From JAWOJF01 sp046481785 (GTDB lineage: Bacteria > Bacteroidota > Ignavibacteria > Ignavibacteriales > Ignavibacteriaceae): a stretch of DNA of 21,627 nucleotides. The stretch is taken from NCBI GenBank assembly GCA_046481785.1, contig JAWOJF010000247.1:1-21627 (forward strand). Reading direction: 5' to 3'. The position numbers were made by a program, and so were the translations under genes. Under the pieces are notes generated by a model. That model saw nothing but the letters and a program-made list of their open reading frames with translations, was not told the origin of the DNA and searched no databases. Below, one piece after another: positions 8,639 through 16,698 of the stretch. How positions within the stretch are numbered: position 1 is the stretch's first letter; each line of letters opens with the position of its first letter.

Positions 8639-9835
8639 TCACCGGAGAAGCAGCATCTTTTTTGTCTGCAAAAAATTGCCGGCTGATAATTTGCAATAAT
8701 AAACTCCACTGCACAGGCTGGCAGCATCAAACAATATATTGTAATTACCAGGTGTTTTTTCTTCATTAACTAATACTGCTATCTGGTTGCCAAGAATATC
8801 ATATACACTTAAATTAATATGCTGTGTGCCTTCCGAGGTGAAAACCGAATATGAAATTTTTGTAGCCGGATTAAATGGATTAGGATAATTCTGGAGCAAT
8901 TCAGATCCGGTGGGCACAGGCAAATCATCATCACTATCTATTGATGCCGGGATAAAATTTATGGGCCATATATCATAAGCCGTAAAATCTACCCAGAATA
9001 AATCTGAAACATTGGGGCATATTTTTACAATTTCATCTCCAATATTTTTAGGAGGGTCTTCCAGTTTTTCCCACCATGGTTTATCACTTTTATACCCGTA
9101 CTGGAATGCTACTTTTGCCGGGGCAAAAGCTTTCCCCCAATCTTCAAATTCATCTATCATACTCTGCATGTTTGAAAAGATCTGGCTGTCATCAACAAAA
9201 ACAATACCATTACGAAAAGTCGGTGGCATTTTACTTATAAGCCAGTGTTTTGTAAACAGCAGATAATTTTCATTGTAGGATTTTATCTTAGCAACCCAGG
9301 CTTCTGCTTCTTTATCAGTTACCGCCTCACCTTCATCGTTATTAGCCTCACTTGTTTTGTACCATTCAGCATCAACTCCAAAACCTGTTATGCAGGGATG
9401 ATGACTGTATTTTGTTAATACGAGATCGATAAGAGTTTCAATATTGGCAAAGCCCGGTTCTATCTGAAGCCAGACCTTAATACCTTTCCTGTCAAAAGCA
9501 TCAAAGTACGCTTCGTTCCTATCGCTGCTTGAGAAGGAAATTTTTTCATAAGATGTTCCCGGGGTTGGATTAGGAAATCCTAAATGACATCCGTTATTTG
9601 TGGTATTCCCAATAATCCATATAACTGCCGGCGAGGATCCGGGATAACGCGAAGAAATATCAGCGGTAACGTTTGCCCACCATGTAGTATCAGGAAATGG
9701 TTTTATGCCGTATGTTGAAGACCGGAGACCTGCTCTATCAACCGGACCCGCTTCTTGTGCATAAACGGTCAGGCTCATATATAAGATAATAACTAATACA
9801 AATTTTAAATTTACATGTGTAAGTTTGTTTCTCAT
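8639..9835 (-). CDS. Secreted protein of unknown family with T9SS C-terminal domain, possibly a TIM-barrel glycosidase
   Basis: I do not recognise the 300-residue main domain. The 398-residue product has a signal peptide (about 1-26, cleavage after YAQ). Its tail from NYPNPFNPATK (316) to the end is a type A T9SS sorting domain, ending KKMLLLR, so it is exported through the outer membrane. The main domain shows alternating hydrophobic strands and helices like a TIM barrel: AVIWIIGN (70-77), IKVWLQIEPGF (119-129), ITGFGVDAEWY (149-159), LLFTKHW, GIVFVDDSQIF, KVAFQYGYKSDKPWW and DLFWVDFTAYDIWP. The GFGVDAEW strand, ending in E157, vaguely resembles the GH18 strand-4 motif DxxDxDxE. W123, W158, W254-255 and W290 could line a sugar cleft. 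It lies 18 bases after the ChbG-like gene. A glycosidase or glycan-binding role is inferred from fold impression and context only. Confidence 0.55.
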   Translation of the reverse strand: MRNKLTHVNLKFVLVIILYMSLTVYAQEAGPVDRAGLRSSTYGIKPFPDTTWWANVTADISSRYPGSSPAVIWIIGNTTNNGCHLGFPNPTPGTSYEKISFSSSDRNEAYFDAFDRKGIKVWLQIEPGFANIETLIDLVLTKYSHHPCITGFGVDAEWYKTSEANNDEGEAVTDKEAEAWVAKIKSYNENYLLFTKHWLISKMPPTFRNGIVFVDDSQIFSNMQSMIDEFEDWGKAFAPAKVAFQYGYKSDKPWWEKLEDPPKNIGDEIVKICPNVSDLFWVDFTAYDIWPINFIPASIDSDDDLPVPTGSELLQNYPNPFNPATKISYSVFTSEGTQHINLSVYDILGNQIAVLVNEEKTPGNYNILFDAASLCSGVYYCKLSAGNFLQTKKMLLLR

Positions 9836-9853
9836 ATTCCCTTTATTCTGATT

Positions 9854-10750
9854 TTAGAATTCGGAAAAATCGGGTTGTTTCATCACTTTCAGTCCTATAC
9901 GTGAAATCAACTCCTTATATGTTATAAGTTTTACATTTTTTTTCTGAACAACCGTTTCAAAAATGCGTGAGCTTAGTGCGTTAAGTTCAGCCTGCCTGTG
10001 CTGGGCCACCCGGTAGGGGTCGGCAGGGTAATTAAGATCAACAAGAGCCAGCATTTCCTCTGTTTCCATACCAAGATGGATAACAAGTAAGTTTAAGGTT
10101 TTATCATTAATGCCATTAATTATTTCCAAAAGACGTGAAGATTTCTTCTCAGGGGCAGTCTCCCAGAGAGTTTGATACTCTTCACTAAAGTAGTGAGAAA
10201 TTCCCAGATTAAATTCGGCGGCAAGTTTTTCTACGATGGAACATAGTTCGGGTGTGGAAAAAGCCATGTTCATATGGGCATCAACATAATCAATTTTTAC
10301 CCCTGAATTAATTGCTCTCACTATTTGAGCTCTGAGCTCTGTTTCAACTTCATCAAGTTTATATCCGCAATTAATAAAATCTACATCAGACTCATAGAAA
10401 AAACCATTGCTGTCTACAAGACTTGGAACAGATGTTCTTCCTGCAACCGGCCCCCATTTATAATTCTTCCATTCAGAATTTAATGTAAGGTGAACACCGG
10501 CCGAAACCTGTGGATTATCCCTAAGTATTTCTACTGCTTCCTGGTACCAGGGGCAGGCAAACATTACGGAGACTGAAAATGGAATGCCGGTTTCAATTAA
10601 TTTATTTACAGCCATGTTAACTGTATGAGACATTCCCATATCATCGCAGCGGATTAAAAGTTCAGACTGGGCATTGGTTCTTGATGGTGGAAAAACAATT
10701 ATGGTTAACATTAAAGTAATTGAAATTATAAATAGATTACTTTTATTCAT
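9854..10750 (-). CDS. chbG: Exported YdjC/ChbG-family carbohydrate deacetylase
   Basis: This 298-residue protein belongs to the YdjC/ChbG family, metal-dependent deacetylases that remove an acetyl group from chito-oligosaccharides. E. coli ChbG is cytosolic; this one carries a signal peptide (about 1-27, cleavage after TNA), so it should work in the periplasm or beyond. The metal-site pieces are present: RCDDMGM with D36-D37, GVHLTLN with H87, and YVDAHMN with H159. The family often has a second His after the last motif (DxHxH), where this protein has Asn. Strand IPFSVSVMFACPWY and the C-terminal helix with ELISRIGL also fit. The length is slightly above the usual 240-260 because of the leader. 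It is first after the intergenic hairpin, with an AAGGAA site before ATG, and sits 18 bases before the T9SS-tailed gene. Activity on chitobiose-type substrates is inferred from family and neighbours. Confidence 0.83.
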   Translation of the reverse strand: MNKSNLFIISITLMLTIIVFPPSRTNAQSELLIRCDDMGMSHTVNMAVNKLIETGIPFSVSVMFACPWYQEAVEILRDNPQVSAGVHLTLNSEWKNYKWGPVAGRTSVPSLVDSNGFFYESDVDFINCGYKLDEVETELRAQIVRAINSGVKIDYVDAHMNMAFSTPELCSIVEKLAAEFNLGISHYFSEEYQTLWETAPEKKSSRLLEIINGINDKTLNLLVIHLGMETEEMLALVDLNYPADPYRVAQHRQAELNALSSRIFETVVQKKNVKLITYKELISRIGLKVMKQPDFSEF

Positions 10751-10807
10751 TTCCTTGTATCCTTTTTATTATAACCATGTCATTCATTTCAGTAATTCTT
10801 GGGTAAG

Positions 10808-10840
10808 TAACACCCGGCTTAACAATTAAACCGGGTGTTA
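10808..10840 (-). terminator. Strong inverted repeat after the beta-helix gene; possible terminator or mRNA 3' hairpin
   Basis: TAACACCCGG (10808-10817) and CCGGGTGTTA (10831-10840) form a perfect 10-base stem. After one C/A mismatch, four further pairs (TTAA with TTAA) close a 3-base loop. It lies 29 bases past the stop of the beta-helix gene and before the ChbG-like gene. No U-run follows on the minus strand (CTTACCCAAG), so it is not a textbook intrinsic terminator. It may stabilise the 3' end of the receptor/beta-helix mRNA or cause partial termination. Confidence 0.5.
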
Positions 10841-10869
10841 ACTATTTACACGTGCTTTAAGGAGACTAA

Positions 10870-12540
10870 TTATTTTAAGAGAGTCATTTTCTTAACCTGT
10901 ATACTGCTTTGTTGTTTAAGAACAAGGAAATAAACTCCGCTGGTTTGTCCTGACATATCAACATCAAGGTTATATGCACCGGGTGATAAGATCTGATTAT
11001 TAATAAGGGTCATTACCTGTTGTCCTAATGCATTAAATATCCTTAGGTTAACTTCGCCCGTTTTATTAATTGTAAAATTAACCTTTGTAGAAGGATTAAA
11101 AGGATTGGGGTAGTTCTGTTCTAAAGAAAACTCAGCGGGACGAGGAGAATAATCAATTGCTACATCAGTAAGTTTTTCCTCGTATTCTGCAAGTTCATCA
11201 GGGTACCATTGTAAACTTCCAACATGATAACCATCAGTTGATGTAAAGCTTGCTGAATATGATAAATCTTCAGGCTGAGGCCACTGCAGGAATGCCCAGT
11301 GAAATTCAGGATACTCGGCTACATCAGGATCCCATGCCCAGAAACCAAAAACTGAATTTAGCCTGTGGTCCCTTAATTTTGCTACCAAATCATCAGTACC
11401 GCCAAAATTTGTAAACCCGGGATCAGCGTCCACATTGTTTTCGCTAATAAAATTAGGCCACTCAGCATCATTATCAAACATTGATTGTGCACGGGTATCC
11501 ATAAACTTCGGGGCTTCAACGGTGGCGGCGAATTCGGCAAAATAATCTTTTACTCCCTGCGAATAGAAATAAACATTATTTTTTAAAGTTATTTGCCTGT
11601 CTTTTTCATCCATAATAAATTGCAATGAATCAGGAGCTCCCGGCTCATTGGAAATCAAAGTATCAACTGATATAATTCCGTCAAGGATCTGATCACCATC
11701 TCCTGTATAAATTTCTTCTATTAATCCACCATGAGCGTTTACATTATAGAAGATGTTATTAGTAATATTTGAATTAAGATGGGCGTTAATTGAGGTGGAA
11801 AAACCCTTTACCACGTTTATAAGAGTATTGTGGTCAAATTTAAAGTATTTAACCGGGCTCTGAAATTCGATATTAATTACAGATCCCTGGAGATTAAAGA
11901 AAGTACTGTTTCTTATTATCAGAGTATCAACTGTACCAACATCAACTTCAATAAAAAATGGAACCCATTCATCGCCGTCAGGAAGAACTGTACCATTTCT
12001 TATATAACATTTATCTATTATAAATGTGGTATTATCAACTGCAGCTTCTATCATTCCCCAGCCGATAAATTCAAAATGACAATTTTCAAGCTGAATTCTT
12101 AAACCATCTGCCTGCAGTAAAATGGCATTTGCCCATGAATAATCGCCTTCCACAGTTATTGTACTGAAGGCAATATTTTTAACAGTTAAATTTGCAAATG
12201 TTGTAATACAATGTTCATAGGGTACTTCCCCCTCGTCAGTTTTGGTAAGCAGTAATTTAGGCGGTTTAGTTTCATTTGTATTTCCCGGTATGTCCGCAAT
12301 TAAAGTTATCGGGTTTTTAAATACAGGTGACTGATTGTAGAAATACGTCTTTCCTCTTTGAAGCTTATAAACATCATGCAACTGCTGACCGGCTTCATTT
12401 GTATCAGCAACTACATATTTAGTCAGTGCATTTATAATCGGGTTTCCCTGGTCATCCGCAGCGGGAACCTCCAGGACACTCTGACCAAATATAAACCCGG
12501 TTAAAGCAAAGATAAAAGTTAGTAACAGAATTTTTTTCAT
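10870..12540 (-). CDS. Secreted right-handed beta-helix protein with T9SS C-terminal domain
   Basis: This 556-residue protein has a signal peptide (1-19, cleavage near IFG-Q). Residues of about 85-340 show irregular beta-helix coils with Asn-rich turns, such as LTVKNIAFSTITVEG, IIRNSTFFNLQGSVINIEF, FKFDHNTLINVVKGF and SNITNNIFYNVNAHGG. A region with many Trp and Asp follows (GFWAWDPDVAEYPEFHWAFL), then VGSLQWYP. From NYPNPFNPSTK (476) to KKMTLLK at the end is a type A T9SS sorting domain. The layout resembles the DUF4957/DUF5123-type beta-helix proteins that accompany SusC/SusD pairs in Bacteroidota. It may bind glycan at the cell surface or cleave it; I see no clear lyase triad. It lies 57 bases after the TonB receptor gene, in the place where susD would be expected. 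AAGGAG at 12546-12551, five bases before ATG, fixes the start. Confidence 0.8.
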   Translation of the reverse strand: MKKILLLTFIFALTGFIFGQSVLEVPAADDQGNPIINALTKYVVADTNEAGQQLHDVYKLQRGKTYFYNQSPVFKNPITLIADIPGNTNETKPPKLLLTKTDEGEVPYEHCITTFANLTVKNIAFSTITVEGDYSWANAILLQADGLRIQLENCHFEFIGWGMIEAAVDNTTFIIDKCYIRNGTVLPDGDEWVPFFIEVDVGTVDTLIIRNSTFFNLQGSVINIEFQSPVKYFKFDHNTLINVVKGFSTSINAHLNSNITNNIFYNVNAHGGLIEEIYTGDGDQILDGIISVDTLISNEPGAPDSLQFIMDEKDRQITLKNNVYFYSQGVKDYFAEFAATVEAPKFMDTRAQSMFDNDAEWPNFISENNVDADPGFTNFGGTDDLVAKLRDHRLNSVFGFWAWDPDVAEYPEFHWAFLQWPQPEDLSYSASFTSTDGYHVGSLQWYPDELAEYEEKLTDVAIDYSPRPAEFSLEQNYPNPFNPSTKVNFTINKTGEVNLRIFNALGQQVMTLINNQILSPGAYNLDVDMSGQTSGVYFLVLKQQSSIQVKKMTLLK

Positions 12541-12597
12541 GTTAACTCCTTATAATTAATAAATTTATTTATTTAACATTTGGCCCATAGCTCTCCT

Positions 12598-15558
12598 TTA
12601 AAATTGATATTTGATTCCAATTCCCCCGGTCATTCCGTAATATTCTTTGTTAGACATGAAACCTGAACCTTCGTTAATATCGGTTTCAATTGTTTTTGAG
12701 ATATTTTTCAAATTCCCATATAATTCCAAACCACCGAAAGGAAGTTTTTGTGATACAGTAAGATCATAGATTGAAAAGTCATCACTATACCCTCTTAATT
12801 CAGGGCGCCAATTTGTTTCTGAAAAAATTCTTGATTTAAACTGCATAGAACCTCTAATCGAGAAATCCATGTAATCGTAACCCAATGTAATATTCAGAAT
12901 GTGGTCGGGCTGATACAACAAGGGTGCGGTATATGCCGAATCAGCATTACCCACAATAACTTCACGACTCCCAAAAGGCGATGAGACTATAGTCTTGATT
13001 GGTACTGTTCTCGGATATTTACTTTCGGAATGAGTGTATGTATAGTTTATACCGAAAACAACATTGCTAAGCAGACCCGGTAAATACCAGAGATTTGACT
13101 GCCACTCTATTTCAACACCATATAGGTCTGTCTTATTTGGATTATTTATAAAGCTCCATATTGGTTTACCGCTAAATCCGGTGGGGCTTAGCCCTGTTTC
13201 TTCCTGGGTTAATCCAAATTCTTCAACAGCCATAGTATCGCTTAATATTATCATACTTTGAGAAAAGATTAAATCACTTATATTCTTGGTAAATAAGCCG
13301 ACCGTAAATAACCCGATTTTATTCCCATAGAATGAGAAATAAAGATCATAATTTTGGGATTTAGCCGGTTTTAGAGTTGGATTGCTGTATGTAATATTCA
13401 AAGGCTGGGGAGAAATATGCCATGATGGAAGAAATTCTGTGTAGCTGGGGCGTGATAAAGTTTGTGTATAGCTTGCACGAATATCGAACCAATCAACTGG
13501 TTTATATCTTGCATGGATCATTGGAAGGAAATATTCATTATCTCTTGTAACTGTTTTTTCATGATACTCATACCCTACACTCTGAAGTTTAAATCCCCCG
13601 TTTCCTCTTACACCTGTATACACTGTTTTGTTATGTTCGTACCTTAATCCCGGTATAAAAGTAATTTTATTACCTATTGAAAGAGTCGGCATTATATAAG
13701 CTGCCCAGTAATCTTCCTTACCATCATAGTCATTCATTCTGCTGGTTTGGAAATTTGGCACAAACCTTTGAGGGGTTGTTGCTCCGTCCCAGTCAACACC
13801 TAAGTAATCTTCAAGGTAATGAACCAAATCTTTACCAAGTTCTAAACTGGGAACTCTTTCAATATTGAACTCACCATTTAAAAAGTCCCCCGGATCATAA
13901 TCAGCATCAATGAATGGTTGATATGGGAAGGAGCTTACTTTTACATAGGCCTCCATCCAGGGCCATTTTTCCAAAATAGCCTGATTAGCAATAGAACTTG
14001 GGTCCTGTGCAAGATCAAGATAAATTGTATTGTAATCGTACTCTCTGTATTGATGAGTATATTTTCCGCCGGTTTGAATCTTAATATTTAATTGATCAGA
14101 CAGGCTGTACTCCCATTTCAGATCTAAAGAGGCTCCAAACTCATCCTCTTTTGTCCTACTGTCAGAGTCACTAAAATCACTAAGTATTATTGCGGAAACA
14201 TCATTTTTCATATAGTTTGGAATTTGATAAGGAGTAGCGGAAACAGGTACGGGGCCTGATAAAGGACTGGCTTCCAGCCCGCCATAAGTAAGCTCTTCAG
14301 GAACTTCAGTTTTTGAATATGAATAACTTACCCCGGCACTAATATTAAAGTCCCCGATATACTGTTCTATTCTAAGCTGGTTCATTAGAATAGTTGTGTT
14401 GCTTTCAGAGTTAGTTAGATATTGAGTTCTGCTGGAAGCACCATGCAGATCACCGGAATTTTCACTGCGGTAAACGGTAAGACGGTCAACTTTGCTTAAC
14501 ATGTTGCTGAAAATAACCTCGGTAAGAGGCGTTTTATAATCCAGAACAAGCGAGCCGTTATAACGTTCCAAATCGCGGGTAACGTCCTGAACATCCAGTG
14601 AATTAACTACTGTAAGTTTATCTTCCGAAAGATATTTATAACCAGCGCTTACAGAGTTGGAGCTTCTGTTTCTTTTTTCAACATCAAGATTAAGTGAAAT
14701 CCCGACCAGGTCACTAAAAACTCTCATGCTGGTCAGCCCGCCTACTTTATAATCCTGGTATTCATTCCGAAGTCCGTTATATCCGCCTTCAGCAAATATT
14801 AAAAACCTTGGTTTTCCGTAAGGAGCTCCTTTAAGCAGAAAATTTACTGTGCCCCCCAGTTGATCGGCAACCTGGTCTGCCATGGCAGTTTTACTTACTT
14901 CTATACCCCCCAGCATATAGGGTGAAATCATACTGAGATCTGAGCTTCTGTCATCTGCATCAGTAGCAGCCATGTCAATGCCGTTAACCTGTACCTTATT
15001 ATACTTAGGAGCCAATCCTCTTATAACAACTTTGTTTCCTTCGCCGCCTTCACGTTGTAAAGAAACACCGGGTAATCTGCCTACTGCCTCAGCGGCATTT
15101 GCTTCGGGGAGCTCTGCAATTTTATCGGAGGAAACAATATTTTTTACTGCAGCGGAATTTATCTGTTGATTTATGGCAGCAATCTGACCTTCACGCTGGC
15201 TTGTTATAACAACAAGTTCTCCTTCAAGGACGTCTGACTCCATTAAAAAATCGACCTCTATAGTTTTTTCAGAATTTATTTCTACAGATATCTCCTGCTG
15301 TTTATATCCTATATACGTTAAACGTAAAATATAATTACCGAAAGGAGCATTCTGTATAACATATTTGCCGTCGGCATTAGTGGAAGCACCTACACCGGTT
15401 CCGAGAAGTACTAAATTTGCTCCCCACAGCTCTTCACCGGTTTCGGCATCCATTACTGTTCCTGTTATTGTTGTATTTGGGGCAGGCAGGGCTGTATTGA
15501 TTCCTAAAAAAATCAATACTGCAAGCAGTATAAGAATAGTAGATTGTTTAGTTCTCAT
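12598..15558 (-). CDS. TonB-dependent outer-membrane receptor with CarboxypepD_reg domain
   Basis: This 986-residue receptor should import oligosaccharides across the outer membrane using TonB energy. The order is: signal peptide (1-26); a CarboxypepD_reg-like Ig domain (about 29-107, TITGTVMDAETGEELWGANLV); a TonB-box-like stretch LVVITSQ; the plug (about 135-245) with IAELPEANAAEAVGRLPGV, VVIRGLAPKYNKVQVNGIDM and QLGGTVNF; and a long beta-barrel ending GGIGIKYQF, with the terminal aromatic needed for barrel assembly. The plug wording is closer to the TonB-Xanth-Caul type receptors (TIGR01782) than to classical SusC. This agrees with the absence of a susD gene. AAAGGAG (15567-15573), eight bases before ATG, fixes the start. 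A perfect LacI-type palindrome lies 57 bases upstream, so expression is probably under control of the adjacent repressor. The chitin- or chitosan-oligosaccharide ligand is inferred from context. Confidence 0.9.
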   Translation of the reverse strand: MRTKQSTILILLAVLIFLGINTALPAPNTTITGTVMDAETGEELWGANLVLLGTGVGASTNADGKYVIQNAPFGNYILRLTYIGYKQQEISVEINSEKTIEVDFLMESDVLEGELVVITSQREGQIAAINQQINSAAVKNIVSSDKIAELPEANAAEAVGRLPGVSLQREGGEGNKVVIRGLAPKYNKVQVNGIDMAATDADDRSSDLSMISPYMLGGIEVSKTAMADQVADQLGGTVNFLLKGAPYGKPRFLIFAEGGYNGLRNEYQDYKVGGLTSMRVFSDLVGISLNLDVEKRNRSSNSVSAGYKYLSEDKLTVVNSLDVQDVTRDLERYNGSLVLDYKTPLTEVIFSNMLSKVDRLTVYRSENSGDLHGASSRTQYLTNSESNTTILMNQLRIEQYIGDFNISAGVSYSYSKTEVPEELTYGGLEASPLSGPVPVSATPYQIPNYMKNDVSAIILSDFSDSDSRTKEDEFGASLDLKWEYSLSDQLNIKIQTGGKYTHQYREYDYNTIYLDLAQDPSSIANQAILEKWPWMEAYVKVSSFPYQPFIDADYDPGDFLNGEFNIERVPSLELGKDLVHYLEDYLGVDWDGATTPQRFVPNFQTSRMNDYDGKEDYWAAYIMPTLSIGNKITFIPGLRYEHNKTVYTGVRGNGGFKLQSVGYEYHEKTVTRDNEYFLPMIHARYKPVDWFDIRASYTQTLSRPSYTEFLPSWHISPQPLNITYSNPTLKPAKSQNYDLYFSFYGNKIGLFTVGLFTKNISDLIFSQSMIILSDTMAVEEFGLTQEETGLSPTGFSGKPIWSFINNPNKTDLYGVEIEWQSNLWYLPGLLSNVVFGINYTYTHSESKYPRTVPIKTIVSSPFGSREVIVGNADSAYTAPLLYQPDHILNITLGYDYMDFSIRGSMQFKSRIFSETNWRPELRGYSDDFSIYDLTVSQKLPFGGLELYGNLKNISKTIETDINEGSGFMSNKEYYGMTGGIGIKYQF

Positions 15559-15612
15559 GACTAACTCTCCTTTGGGACTTTAACTTATTAGAGTCATAAT
15601 TATTAAAGATTA

Positions 15613-15632
15613 AACTGTTACCGGTAACATAA
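15613..15632 (-). promoter_or_regulatory. Predicted LacI-family operator upstream of the TonB receptor gene
   Basis: AACTGTTACCGGTAACATAA contains the perfect 14-base palindrome TGTTACCGGTAACA (15616-15629). LacI-family operators are palindromes with a central CG recognised by two helix-turn-helix units plus the hinge helices. The same 20 bases occur upstream of the GH2 gene in the same orientation relative to the gene. The site lies between the LacI-family gene and the receptor gene. I do not see a convincing -10/-35 pair around it, so I infer repression of the receptor promoter from the duplication and position only. Confidence 0.8.
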
Positions 15633-15692
15633 CACCATAAAAAAATCTATGTGCGAAACTTATTTTATACCGTTACATTTATCCCGCTTATA

Positions 15693-16697
15693 CTATGCTG
15701 ATTCTCTAATTATTAATTCTGTTTTGAGCATTATTCTTACAGGACTTTTTTTAACTTTTTTTATTAGTCCCAGTAATGCCTCTGAGGAAGCCTTTCCTAT
15801 CTCGTACATGGGTTGTTTAACTGTTGTAAGTGCAGGTTTTAAAAATTCCCCTATCTCTATATTATCAAATCCAACTACGGCAATATCCTTTGGAACGGAT
15901 AATTTGTATTGTTTAATTCGTTCAATAACGCCCAGAGCCATATAATCGTCCGAGCAAAATATAGCTGTTGGCCTATCCTTTTGATCTAATAGTTTTTTAG
16001 ATCTCTCGAATGCCTTTTCCTTATTAAAATCGCCATAGATTATATATTCTTCCTTAAACGGGAGCTTGTGTTTCTTTAAAATATTTTTATAGCCTTTAAG
16101 CCTGTCTTTAGCGTTAACTTCATCCATTGAACCAGCTACAAAAGCTATTTTCCTATGCCCCTTGTTGTAGAGGTGTTCAACTGCCAGTTCAGCCCCTTTA
16201 ACATTTTCAGAATCAACAAAATTAAAATTATCGCCAAACCTTCTGTAATTAATCATTATATATGGAAACCCGGACTTTGCCAGCTTTGAAAGATTAGGAT
16301 CATTTAATTTTGCTTTTAACAAAATCAAACCATCAAACAGCTTACTTCTTACAAAATTCAGATAATCACATTTTTCTTCCTCGGGAGGATTTACCTGTAT
16401 CAGCATTATCCGGTAATTATTTTTCTGTGCCATATCAGTAATGCCGCTTAAAGTCTGGGCTATATAATTATCAAGAAACAATTTTTCTGTTTTAGGAATT
16501 ACAACACCTATAGTCATTGTTCTCTGGCTTGATAAACTTCGTGCAATAAGGTTCGGATGGTAATTCAACTCTTTCACAATCTTCTTAATTTTTTCAGCTG
16601 TCTCTGCTGCAACCGGGCCGCTGCCATTAAGCACCCTGGAAACGGTCATGCGCGATACATTCGCTTTCTTCGCAATATCTGTTATTGTAATATCCAT
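15693..16697 (-). CDS. LacI-family transcriptional repressor
   Basis: This 334-residue regulator has the standard LacI layout. The N-terminal helix-turn-helix is at about 4-24 (ITDIAKKANVSRMTVSRVLNG), and the hinge helix NYHPNLIARSLSSQ at 46-59 inserts at the central CG of the operator. The periplasmic-binding-protein-like sensor domain runs from IGVVIPKTEK (63) to the end, with ELAVEHLYNKGHRKIAFVAG, PTAIFCSDDYMALGVI and DIAVVGFDNIEIGEFLKPALTTV. It probably represses both the GH2 unit and the TonB receptor unit through the two identical palindromes, and is released by a product of the pathway such as a glucosamine or chitobiose derivative (inferred). Its ATG is one base after the ROK kinase stop, so it is co-transcribed with the catabolic genes it would control, giving autoregulation. 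It is the only regulator in the window; no SusR or hybrid two-component sensor is visible. Confidence 0.93.
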   Translation of the reverse strand: MDITITDIAKKANVSRMTVSRVLNGSGPVAAETAEKIKKIVKELNYHPNLIARSLSSQRTMTIGVVIPKTEKLFLDNYIAQTLSGITDMAQKNNYRIMLIQVNPPEEEKCDYLNFVRSKLFDGLILLKAKLNDPNLSKLAKSGFPYIMINYRRFGDNFNFVDSENVKGAELAVEHLYNKGHRKIAFVAGSMDEVNAKDRLKGYKNILKKHKLPFKEEYIIYGDFNKEKAFERSKKLLDQKDRPTAIFCSDDYMALGVIERIKQYKLSVPKDIAVVGFDNIEIGEFLKPALTTVKQPMYEIGKASSEALLGLIKKVKKSPVRIMLKTELIIRESA

Positions 16698-16698
16698 T

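Noticed and set aside
15667..15676. ATACCGTTAC near the end of the LacI gene, repeated in reverse at 529-538
   Set aside because: Only half of it resembles the operator and it is not palindromic; a 10-base match in AT-rich intergenic DNA can be chance.
15642..15690. T-run on the minus strand after the LacI-family gene as a possible intrinsic terminator
   Set aside because: Seven T residues are present but I find no GC-rich stem before them, so I do not call a terminator.
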